From: Posidoniimonas polymericola
Lineage (GTDB): Bacteria > Planctomycetota > Planctomycetia > Pirellulales > Lacipirellulaceae
DNA length: 64,000 bases
Assembly (NCBI RefSeq): GCF_007859935.1
Contig: NZ_SJPO01000002.1
Coordinates: 248,001-312,000 of the forward strand
Direction of reading: 5' to 3'
Positions within the stretch are counted from its first letter, which is position 1. Each line of letters opens with the position of its first letter. The notes beneath the pieces were generated by a model, which was not told the origin of the DNA, made no database searches, and saw only the letters and a list, made by a program, of their open reading frames with translations. The position numbers and the translations under genes are program-made. Shown here in pieces: positions 26,885 to 34,070 of the stretch.

Positions 26885-27283
26885 TCACGACCGTTGCGAC
26901 CAAGCTGCGCGCGGACCAGAGGCCGTCACGATGTGGTTGGTCTTCATTGCGCAGTACCCGGCGACAACCAGCAGCGGCGACTGCACCAGCGCCATCGGGA
27001 ACGCGAACGTCGGGTCGACAAGCAAAGGCAGCACCGGCGCGATGACGCTCAACCCGAGCAAGATCCGGGCGTTGCGGTGCCGGCGGGGACCAGTCAGGTT
27101 CCACGACCACAGCAGGTAGACCACGCCGGTCATCGCCGACAAGCTCAGCAGCAACGGGGTGCGTGGCGCCCAACCAGCCAGCCACAAGATGCTGACTTGC
27201 AGGACGGCCATGTCAATCCAGATGCGGCGAGCGGAGTGCTGCTGCAGAGACTGGCTGGGCATTCGGTTAGGCGGGGCGGACAT
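26885..27283 (-). CDS. Small membrane protein, paralogue of its neighbour
   Basis: 132 residues. It is predicted to span the membrane about four times (MAVLQVSILWLAGW, LLLSLSAMTGVVYLLWSWNL, ARILLGLSVIAPVLPLLV, ALVQSPLLVVAGYCAM). It aligns over about 90 residues with the downstream 141-residue protein, including the conserved Trp-Ile-Asp and Leu-Leu-Trp positions. The genes are 33 bases apart on the same strand and probably form an operon. No known family recognised. Confidence 0.6.
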   Translation of the reverse strand: MSAPPNRMPSQSLQQHSARRIWIDMAVLQVSILWLAGWAPRTPLLLSLSAMTGVVYLLWSWNLTGPRRHRNARILLGLSVIAPVLPLLVDPTFAFPMALVQSPLLVVAGYCAMKTNHIVTASGPRAAWSQRS

Positions 27284-27391
27284 GCCAAAGCTTAGCTCAG
27301 AAGTCAGACGTGGCGGTGCGGGTGTGAGCGTTACGGCGTGCTAGTATGGAGGTAGTTGGAAGAACCGCAACGCAGCGAGAAGGCCCTTCAC

Positions 27392-28873
27392 GTGACTGCT
27401 AGAACCCTCCCAATCGTGTGCGTGATGGTGGTTTGCGCGGTCCCCACCGTGCAGGCCGCCAGGCCCGATGGAACCCTTGAGGTCACGGTGGTCACCGCCG
27501 ATTCAGGTGATCCGGTGGCGGCACGCGTGCAGCTGAGCCGCTCTGGCGGCAGGCCGCTGCGATCACGCGGGCTGGGTGTGGCGCCGCTGGGCGACCACTT
27601 CTATGTCGACGGGCAGACCGAGCTCGGGCTGCGTCGCGGGAACTACGAGTTCGAGCTGACCGCCGGCCCCGAGTACAAGCCGATCACCGGGCGGTTCGAG
27701 ATCGAGCGACGCGCGTCCGACTCCAAGCGGGTCGAGATGCACCGCGTGGTCCGATTGAACGAGGAGGGCTGGGCCGGCGCCGACCTGCTCGCCGCCCGCG
27801 GCGGACAGCACCTCGACGCCGCGCTGCGGGGCGAGGGGCTCCGCTACACGCCGCTCACCCGCTGGCGTTGGGACGGTGGCAATTGGGACGAGGTCCCCTC
27901 CGCCGAGTCGGCCCCCGACGCCCCGGTCACCTTCGGGCCGTGGGCCGCTAGGGCCCGCACCGAATTAGGCGATCTGCTGCTGGTAAATCCCGAGGAGCCG
28001 ATCACTCGCGAGCAGCTTGAGCCGGTCTCCGACGGCGGCGCCGACGCGCTCGCCGACCTCCGCGAACGGGGCGTCCGCATCGTGGCGGCCGACGCCGCGT
28101 CGTGGCGGCTGCCGGTCTGGCTGGCGGCCGACGTGCTCGACGCGGTCGTGGTGATCGACCCAAGCGACCAGTCAACTGGCCGCAAGGCCCGTTCGTGGGG
28201 GCGGCCGCCCGACCGTGACTTCTACTCTGGCGCCCGGGGCCCTGCCCTGTGGCGCGAGTCGATCTACTTCCACATCCTCAGCGCCGGCCTGCCGATCCCG
28301 CCCGCCGCCGGCAGCAACACCGGCGACAACGAGCTGCCGCTCGGATCGTGCCGCGTCTACGCCCGGCGGTTCGACGGCTTCTCGAGGCAGGGCTGGTGGG
28401 ACGCGCTGGCCGATGGGCAGGCGATGGTCACCAACGGCCCATTGCTCCGGCCGATCCCCGCGCCGGGCGAGCGCTACCGCCTGATGGACGACAACACCGA
28501 GGTGACGCTGGGGCTCAACCTGACGACCCGCTCCAAGGTCGACTACCTCGAGGTCGTCAAGAACGGACAGGTGGAGCACTCGGTCTCGCTCCGCGAGCTG
28601 GCCGACGCCCGCGGCGAGCTGCCGGCGATCGACTGCTCGGGCTCTGGTTGGTTTGTGCTGCGGGCGATCGCGATGGACTCGCCGGGTTACGAACGCGGCA
28701 TGACCGCGCCATACTACTACCAGCCGCTGCACGGCGAGCCACGCGTCAGCCGCGCGAGCTGCGAGTTCTTCCTCGCCTGGCTCAGAGAGGCCGAGGACCG
28801 TCTGCCGGCAGACGAAATCGCCGCGGCCCAGCGATTCTGGCGGCGGCGGCTCGCGGCCGCCAACGCGCCGTAG
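27392..28873 (+). CDS. Secreted CehA/McbA-like protein lacking the metal-binding motif
   Basis: 493 residues. GTG at 27392 is chosen because GAGAAGG (27377-27383) lies 8 bases upstream and a good signal peptide follows (LPIVCVMVVCAVPTVQA). A carboxypeptidase-regulatory-like beta domain spans about 28-110. The rest follows the planctomycete CehA/McbA (PHP-like) layout, ending with WWDALADGQAMVTNGPLL and a beta-rich tail. The usual metal-binding GDLHVHR after the EGW motif reads here as ADLLAARGGQH, so the catalytic histidines are missing. It is probably a degenerate, non-catalytic or binding version. Confidence 0.75.
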   Translation: MTARTLPIVCVMVVCAVPTVQAARPDGTLEVTVVTADSGDPVAARVQLSRSGGRPLRSRGLGVAPLGDHFYVDGQTELGLRRGNYEFELTAGPEYKPITGRFEIERRASDSKRVEMHRVVRLNEEGWAGADLLAARGGQHLDAALRGEGLRYTPLTRWRWDGGNWDEVPSAESAPDAPVTFGPWAARARTELGDLLLVNPEEPITREQLEPVSDGGADALADLRERGVRIVAADAASWRLPVWLAADVLDAVVVIDPSDQSTGRKARSWGRPPDRDFYSGARGPALWRESIYFHILSAGLPIPPAAGSNTGDNELPLGSCRVYARRFDGFSRQGWWDALADGQAMVTNGPLLRPIPAPGERYRLMDDNTEVTLGLNLTTRSKVDYLEVVKNGQVEHSVSLRELADARGELPAIDCSGSGWFVLRAIAMDSPGYERGMTAPYYYQPLHGEPRVSRASCEFFLAWLREAEDRLPADEIAAAQRFWRRRLAAANAP

Positions 28874-28892
28874 GGTTGGCCCCGCAACCTTG

Positions 28893-29819
28893 CTAGGCGG
28901 CCGCCGCGGCGGTCGCCGGGCGCCGCTTCGAGATGTCGATGGTCTCGGGCGCCTCGATGCCGGGCCGGCGGGCGACAATCACGCCGTCGACGCTGAAGGT
29001 CTCGTCCAGGTTGGCCGAGGCCATGATCAGGTACCCAAACCGCTTCAGCTTCGCCTCGCACTCTTCGTGCAGCTCGTTCGAGTGGGTCGAGACAAACACA
29101 AAGTCGACCTGCTGGTTGGTCAGCATCCGCCGCGCGCCGTGCAGCATGTCGGCCTCGGCGCCCTGGATGTCGGCGTGCAGCATCGCCAGCTGCTTGATGC
29201 CGTGGCGTGTGCAGAACGAGTCGACCGCGATGGTCCGCGTGCCGTCCTCGGCCGGGGTCTCGTCGGCGCCGACGTAGGCCCGGTGGAAGCGGCCGCCGCG
29301 GTGGTTGAGCTGGAAGTTCTGCTTGCCCGACAGGATGTTGGCCGGGTGCGGCTCGACCAGGTGGCAGACCGCGCCGTCTACCTCCTTGGCGAACCACAGC
29401 GAGTAGAAGCCCCAGTAGGCGCCCAGCTCGAGCATCGTGCCGCCCGGCTTGATGTGCTTGAGCACCTCGGTGAAGGCGAGCTCTTCCTGCGGCTCGTGCA
29501 CGCCGCGGTTCTCGATCATCAGGTTCAGCATGCCCGCGCCGCAGTAGCTCAGGCCGCCGACGCGGATGCCGTTGTGCATGGTGAGGACGCCGCCCGCCAG
29601 TTCGCCCGCGTTCGCGACGCGGGGGATGAGGTCGTTGTCGGGGCTCGAGACCGTCACCGCAATCCGCTCGAGCCACTCGTCCGAGGCCTTGCCGACCAGC
29701 TTCTGCGCGCGGTTGGGGTTGGCGTACTTGCGGCTCTTCCAGGCGGCCAACGTGTTCTCAACCGGGCCCCGGATCGACTGGGGGACATGCTTGCGAAGGT
29801 ACGTCTTGATCGTGCTCAT
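28893..29819 (-). CDS. FkbM-family methyltransferase
   Basis: 308 residues from the ATG at 29819; a longer frame to 30284 is rejected because it overlaps the OleC gene. Motif I of an S-adenosylmethionine-binding Rossmann fold appears at about 129-142 (GGTMLELGAYWGFYSLWF). It is followed by the acidic VEPHPANI and the FkbM-typical LHADIQGAEADMLHGA. FkbM enzymes O-methylate sugars or polyketides; the substrate here cannot be told. It lies downstream of an OleC-type gene on the same strand with a 101-base gap. Confidence 0.85.
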   Translation of the reverse strand: MSTIKTYLRKHVPQSIRGPVENTLAAWKSRKYANPNRAQKLVGKASDEWLERIAVTVSSPDNDLIPRVANAGELAGGVLTMHNGIRVGGLSYCGAGMLNLMIENRGVHEPQEELAFTEVLKHIKPGGTMLELGAYWGFYSLWFAKEVDGAVCHLVEPHPANILSGKQNFQLNHRGGRFHRAYVGADETPAEDGTRTIAVDSFCTRHGIKQLAMLHADIQGAEADMLHGARRMLTNQQVDFVFVSTHSNELHEECEAKLKRFGYLIMASANLDETFSVDGVIVARRPGIEAPETIDISKRRPATAAAAA

Positions 29820-29920
29820 AGCGTCGGCGCGCTGGGGTTCGGGAATCGAATTGCGGCGGAGTCTAGCGGGATCGGCTGACCGCGGCAAAGCCACTTTGTG
29901 GCGTGCTAGCAGCCGCGGCC

Positions 29921-31675
29921 TTACGCCCGGCCGCCGAGCTTCGCCGCCGCCCACTCGGCGATCGATTCCCGGTGGATCTTCGAGTTGTGCCGGATGTCGA
30001 CCGGCAGCGGCGTCGGCATCGCCCACACCCCGCCGATTGGGATCGGCGCCAAGAGCGACTCTGCCAGCGCCTTGATGTCGAGAATGGTCTCCATCGCTTC
30101 CTTCGAGTCCGCGGCAACCGTCGGCTCGATCACGATGCACGCCTGCTGCGCTCCCTTGGCGCCGACCCCTACCAGGGCGCTGCGGCGAACCAGCGGGTGC
30201 GTGTTGACCTGGGCCTCGACCTGCTCGGTAAACAGCGTCCCCTCGGTAGTCACCACCCGGTGCGACTTCCGCCCGCAGTACCAAAAACGCTGCTCGTCGT
30301 CGAAGTAGCCGACGTCGCCGACGCGGTGCCAGACGTGCTCGCCGTCGACGATCTTGGCGAGCACATTGTGCCTGGCGGTTGTAGGGTTCGTTGCTCCGGC
30401 GGCTGACGCCGACGGCTCTTGGGTTAGGTACTGGCGGGAGACCTGCGGCCCGCGCACGATCAGCTCACCGATCTCGCCAGTGGAGAGCTCTTCGGTCTGG
30501 TCGATCGTGCCGATCGGTTCGTCGGAGATCCGGATCACCCGCCAGTCGATGCTGTCGAACTTCTTGCCGACACACACCCCGGCGCCCTGGGCGGTGCGTT
30601 CGGCGGTCTCGCCCAAGATCTCTTGGGCCTCGATCGTGGCGACCGGCAGCGACTCGGTCGCGCCGTACGGCGTGTGCAGCTCGGCCTCGGGGTGCACCAT
30701 CTTGAGCGTCCGCTCGATGACCGCCGCCGGCACCGGTGCGCCGCACGAGAACACCCGCCGCATCGTTGGGATCGAGTCGCCGGTCTGCTCCGCGTGCCTG
30801 CTCAGCCGATCCCACACCGCCGGCGACGCAAACGCCTGGGTGCAGTTCCACTGGTTCGCCGCGCGGAACAGCTTCACCGGGTCGCACGCGGCAGGCCGCG
30901 AGAAGTCCATCTCCGGCAGCACGGTCGTCACGCCACACGCGACATTGAACAACCCAAACAGCGGGAAGCACGCCAGGTCGACCCCGCCCGGCCGCAGCCC
31001 GTACTGGCGCTGGATCTCGTTGGCCTGGGTGACGAAGGTCTCGTGCCGGTAGAGCACCCCCTTGGGCGGCCCCGTGCTGCCGCTGGTGAACACAATCGCC
31101 GCCGGGTCGTCGGCGCCCGTGTGTGGCAGGCAGAACGAAGGAGAGGGTGAGCCGAAGTCCCCCTCCCCCAAGGGGGAGGGGGATTTGTCTGCCTCTGCTC
31201 CAAGTTTCCGCAGCGATGCGATCGTCTCCCCGCCCCAAAACCACCGCCGCCCGACCGTTACGTTGAGCTTCGCCTTCGGGAACCGCCTCCGCAGCACCAC
31301 CCGCAGCGCCTGCGCCTGGGGGATGCCGACAAACCCGTCGGGGTTGGTCGCCTCTAAGCACCGCACAATGTTCTGCTTGCCAAGGCCCGCGTCGACCAGC
31401 ACCATCGTCGCGCCGCTCCGCAAGAGGGCGAACACTAGCGTCACGAATTCCACGCCCGGCTTCACGAGCAGGGCAATCCCCTTGCTGGGACCGACGCCCA
31501 TCGCGGCCAGGCCGTGGGCCAGCCGGGTCGCGTCGGCGTCGATGGCGGCGAAGGTGATCTGGTCGTAGCCGCCGCCACGCGCGCTGACCACCGCCGGCTC
31601 GTTGGGGCGGAGGGCGGCAAGCTCGGTCAGTCGGTCGGCGACATTGGTGCGTGGCATGCAGGCATTGTTGGCCAT
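29921..31675 (-). CDS. oleC: OleC-type AMP-dependent ligase / beta-lactone synthetase
   Basis: About 584 residues. AMP-forming signatures are clear: IVFTSGSTGPPKGVLYRH, the YGATESLP core and WHRVGDVGYFDDEQRFWYCGRKSHRV. The overall pattern matches OleC, which makes beta-lactones from beta-hydroxy acids on the way to long-chain olefins. OleA, OleB and OleD are not nearby, so the symbol rests on sequence alone. ATG codons at 31675 and 31657 are both possible; neither has a clear ribosome site. Between residues about 160 and 185 the protein carries an unusual insert (KSPSPLGEGDFGSPSPSF) encoded by a palindromic repeat at 31158-31183. Confidence 0.82.
   Translation of the reverse strand: MANNACMPRTNVADRLTELAALRPNEPAVVSARGGGYDQITFAAIDADATRLAHGLAAMGVGPSKGIALLVKPGVEFVTLVFALLRSGATMVLVDAGLGKQNIVRCLEATNPDGFVGIPQAQALRVVLRRRFPKAKLNVTVGRRWFWGGETIASLRKLGAEADKSPSPLGEGDFGSPSPSFCLPHTGADDPAAIVFTSGSTGPPKGVLYRHETFVTQANEIQRQYGLRPGGVDLACFPLFGLFNVACGVTTVLPEMDFSRPAACDPVKLFRAANQWNCTQAFASPAVWDRLSRHAEQTGDSIPTMRRVFSCGAPVPAAVIERTLKMVHPEAELHTPYGATESLPVATIEAQEILGETAERTAQGAGVCVGKKFDSIDWRVIRISDEPIGTIDQTEELSTGEIGELIVRGPQVSRQYLTQEPSASAAGATNPTTARHNVLAKIVDGEHVWHRVGDVGYFDDEQRFWYCGRKSHRVVTTEGTLFTEQVEAQVNTHPLVRRSALVGVGAKGAQQACIVIEPTVAADSKEAMETILDIKALAESLLAPIPIGGVWAMPTPLPVDIRHNSKIHRESIAEWAAAKLGGRA
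31158..31183. repeat. Palindromic C/G repeat inside the OleC gene
   Basis: A near-perfect 26-base palindrome: a T plus CCCCCTCCCCC (31159-31169), an AA centre and GGGGGAGGGGG plus A (31172-31183). It resembles intergenic elements at 58660-58683 and 58761-58782. Here it lies in frame and encodes a low-complexity Ser/Pro/Gly stretch of the ligase, so it appears to be a repeat that landed in a coding region. Confidence 0.65.
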
Positions 31676-31725
31676 CAGGCGACCGGTCGGAAGGCGGCGG
31701 GTTCTGTCCATAAAATCGATCGGAG

Positions 31726-31830
31726 GGGACAAAACCCCGCCCCCAGGCCGCCCGGTAGTTCTGGCGTAAAGTGTTTGTGGGTAAAGGTTTGTGTGTTCTT
31801 GGACCCGCTGGGGACGCGGGGTTTTGTCCC
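31726..31830. repeat. 105-base inverted-repeat element upstream of oleC
   Basis: 15-base perfect inverted arms, GGGACAAAACCCCGC (31726-31740) and GCGGGGTTTTGTCCC (31816-31830), extend inward with a CCCCAG/CTGGGG pairing. It fills most of the 295-base space between the AI-2E-family gene and oleC, both on the minus strand. It could act as a transcript hairpin or be a small non-autonomous mobile element. Confidence 0.6.
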
Positions 31831-31970
31831 ACGTGACGGGCTCGGGGCCGAAATCCAATCGAGGCGGGGCCGCCGGCTCAACCCTAGAGGAAGAGGGGCA
31901 ACCCCGTATTAGAACGCGCGGGGCGGCTAATTTCGATAACGAAGTGGCGGGCGGGCTGGTCTTGTCGAAC

Positions 31971-33098
31971 CTACGCCACGGCCTCGCGGTCGATGGCCTG
32001 CTCAAGCGGCTCGAGGCGCCCCGCCAAGAGCGCCGCTATCGGGCGGGTCGGCTCGAGCTTGTCGAGCAGGATCTTCACCGCGGCCGTCATCGGCACCGCC
32101 AGCAGCACGCCGACCGGCCCCCAGATGATGCCCCACAAGATCAACGACAGCAGAATCACAATCGGGTGCAGCTCGAACGAGTCGCCCATGATCTTGGGCT
32201 CGATCACGTTGCCGCTGATGACCTGGACCGCGCACCCGGCGGCGATGGCCGCCGACTTCCACAGGAGCCCATAGCCTTCGGCGTCTTTGTTCCCGGCGGC
32301 GATTTCCGCCGCGGCGTCTGCGAGGCTCGGCATCACGAACAGTACCAGCGGGATCGGCAACGCGGCTGCAATGACCGGTCCGACATTAGGCACGTAGTTC
32401 AGCAGGAATGCCAGCACACCGAGTTGCAGCGCCATCGGCACTCCCATCAGACCGAGCACGACGCCGAACGCGATGCCGGTGAACACACTGATGATGGTCT
32501 TGGTGACGATGTACTCGCGGATCTTGCCCTCGATCTGCGCCCAAAGTCCAGTGACCGGTCTCACTTCGCTGCTGGCGCCGGCTATCAGAAAGAACATGAA
32601 GATCGCGACCACCCCGAGGTTCACAATCAGGTCGAGGATGGCGGTGCTCAGCCAAATCGCGATCGAGCTCATCTGTTCGGAGATGAACTTCTGAACGAAC
32701 TCGAGAATCTCAGTCGCCTCTGCCGGAATCTCAACCCCAACCTTGGCGAGTCCCGGGCCGACGGCCTGTACCATCTTGACCACGCCGCCCTTGTACTTGT
32801 CGAGATCGCTACTCACCGTGTAGTAGGTGCTTGTGAGCATCAGGCCGAATGCAAACAAGCAAGCTCCGCCAAGCACAAAGGTCACGCTGATCGCAGCCGG
32901 TCGGCTAAGATCGAGCCTCCGCTGGATCAGGTCCAGCAGCGGCGAGAGCCCAATCACGAAGAATAACGCGAGCACAAACGGCACCAGCACGGGCCGCAGC
33001 AGCCACAGGCCGACGCCCAAAGCCATGATGGTCAATGTCAGCAGGCAGTAGGTCTGGAGTCGGGAGTCGCGCTCGTCGGCAGAAGATGGGTCGTCCAT
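31971..33098 (-). CDS. AI-2E / PerM-family transporter
   Basis: 375 residues from the ATG at 33098; the longer frame to 33404 overlaps the PhyH gene and a repeat. Hydrophobic spans are spread along the protein: YCLLTLTIMALGVGLWLL and LVPFVLALFFVIGLSPLL at the start, then IAIWLSTAILDLIVNLGVVAIFMFFL, IISVFTGIAFGVVLGLMG, QLGVLAFLLNYVPNVGPVIAA and HPIVILLSLILWGIIWGPVG. The PNVGPV and GPVGVLLAVPM motifs are family hallmarks. Members export autoinducer-2 or act as Na+/H+ antiporters. The substrate here is unknown. Confidence 0.88.
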   Translation of the reverse strand: MDDPSSADERDSRLQTYCLLTLTIMALGVGLWLLRPVLVPFVLALFFVIGLSPLLDLIQRRLDLSRPAAISVTFVLGGACLFAFGLMLTSTYYTVSSDLDKYKGGVVKMVQAVGPGLAKVGVEIPAEATEILEFVQKFISEQMSSIAIWLSTAILDLIVNLGVVAIFMFFLIAGASSEVRPVTGLWAQIEGKIREYIVTKTIISVFTGIAFGVVLGLMGVPMALQLGVLAFLLNYVPNVGPVIAAALPIPLVLFVMPSLADAAAEIAAGNKDAEGYGLLWKSAAIAAGCAVQVISGNVIEPKIMGDSFELHPIVILLSLILWGIIWGPVGVLLAVPMTAAVKILLDKLEPTRPIAALLAGRLEPLEQAIDREAVA

Positions 33099-33229
33099 GC
33101 CAGCTATTGTGGCTTGGCAGGAAGGCTGGTGAAAGTGCGGTCGGCAGGAGTGCCCGGCCGGCCGCTCGTGGCCGCTCGTAGCCCCCGGCTCTTCCAGGGG
33201 ACCAAAGCGTGCCTCGGTAGGGGCCGTCG

Positions 33230-33309
33230 AAAAAGGGGACAGGCACGACGCGGCGGCGTTGGGCGTGGTTTGGGACTCCCCACGCGCGCCGAGCCAGTCC
33301 CCGATTTCG
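33230..33309. repeat. REP-like element (GGGGACAGGCAC ... GAGCCAGTCCCC)
   Basis: About 80 bases with imperfect inverted ends: AAAAAGGGGACAGGCACG at the left and GAGCCAGTCCCCGATTT at the right. Two further copies lie at 48834-48914 and 48943-49024. The ends resemble known repetitive extragenic palindromes that are mobilised by REP-associated (Y1-type) transposases, but no such transposase is encoded in this window. Confidence 0.6.
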
Positions 33310-33327
33310 ACTCGTGTCTTGGGGGCT

Positions 33328-34065
33328 CTAGTCTCCCGGCTCGGAGAGCCGGGGATACAATGGCCAACGCAACTCGCCCGGCAGCGGCTGGGCAGCAAAC
33401 TCAATGTGCAGCACCCGCCGTCGGGCAGGCGTAGTCGCTTTGGCCGACGCGTGCATCAGCAACGGCCGCATGAACAGGGCGTCGCCCGCGGCGGCCGTGC
33501 AGAGCGTGACCTCGCATCCGCGGACCCGCTCGGCGACCTCGGGCGTCGGGACCTCGCCCCAGTGGTGCGAGCAGGGCACGACCTGCAGCGGCCCGTTGTC
33601 TTCGCCGGCGTCGTCGAGGTGCAGGCGGATCGTCACCATCTGCCGCAGCACTTCTTCCGGCGGCTTGACGTGCGGCACGCCCTGCTTGACGCTCCAGGCA
33701 GAGAAGTCGGGCGTCTCGACGCGCTCGCGGACCGGGATCATCAGGTCCTGGTGCCAGCCGACGCCCCAGTTGGCGTCGGCCAGTTTGTCGAACAGGATCG
33801 CCCGCACCGGCATCCCCGCGGCGGCGACCATTGCACGGAGAGCATTCTGGACAAGATCGCCCGAGGCGAACGCCGCCACGGCCGGCACGCCCAGCAGGTT
33901 GCGGGCGGCGTACGGCACGCCGGCCCGACTGGCAGGGCGGCTGGCGTCGTCGTGGGCCTGTAGCGCGGAGCAGAGCTGTGCGACAAGTTGTGGGTCGGCA
34001 AGTTGGCGGACCCACGCGAATCCCGCGTCGCGGAGCGATTGGACGTTACCGGCAGCGTCGCCCAT
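33328..34065 (-). CDS. Phytanoyl-CoA dioxygenase family protein
   Basis: 245 residues from the ATG at 34065, 5 bases after the stop of the upstream propeller gene, so co-transcribed. The Fe(II)/2-oxoglutarate facial triad is visible: His and Asp in GWHQDLM near residue 100, and a distal His in RPLLMHASAKA near 212, followed by Arg (RRRVLHIEF) for 2-oxoglutarate. PhyH relatives hydroxylate lipids or small molecules; the substrate is unknown. The last codons fall in a small palindrome (CTCCCGGCTC-GGA-GAGCCGGG), suggesting the C-terminus was reshaped by a repeat. Confidence 0.82.
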   Translation of the reverse strand: MGDAAGNVQSLRDAGFAWVRQLADPQLVAQLCSALQAHDDASRPASRAGVPYAARNLLGVPAVAAFASGDLVQNALRAMVAAAGMPVRAILFDKLADANWGVGWHQDLMIPVRERVETPDFSAWSVKQGVPHVKPPEEVLRQMVTIRLHLDDAGEDNGPLQVVPCSHHWGEVPTPEVAERVRGCEVTLCTAAAGDALFMRPLLMHASAKATTPARRRVLHIEFAAQPLPGELRWPLYPRLSEPGD

Positions 34066-34070
34066 GGCTG

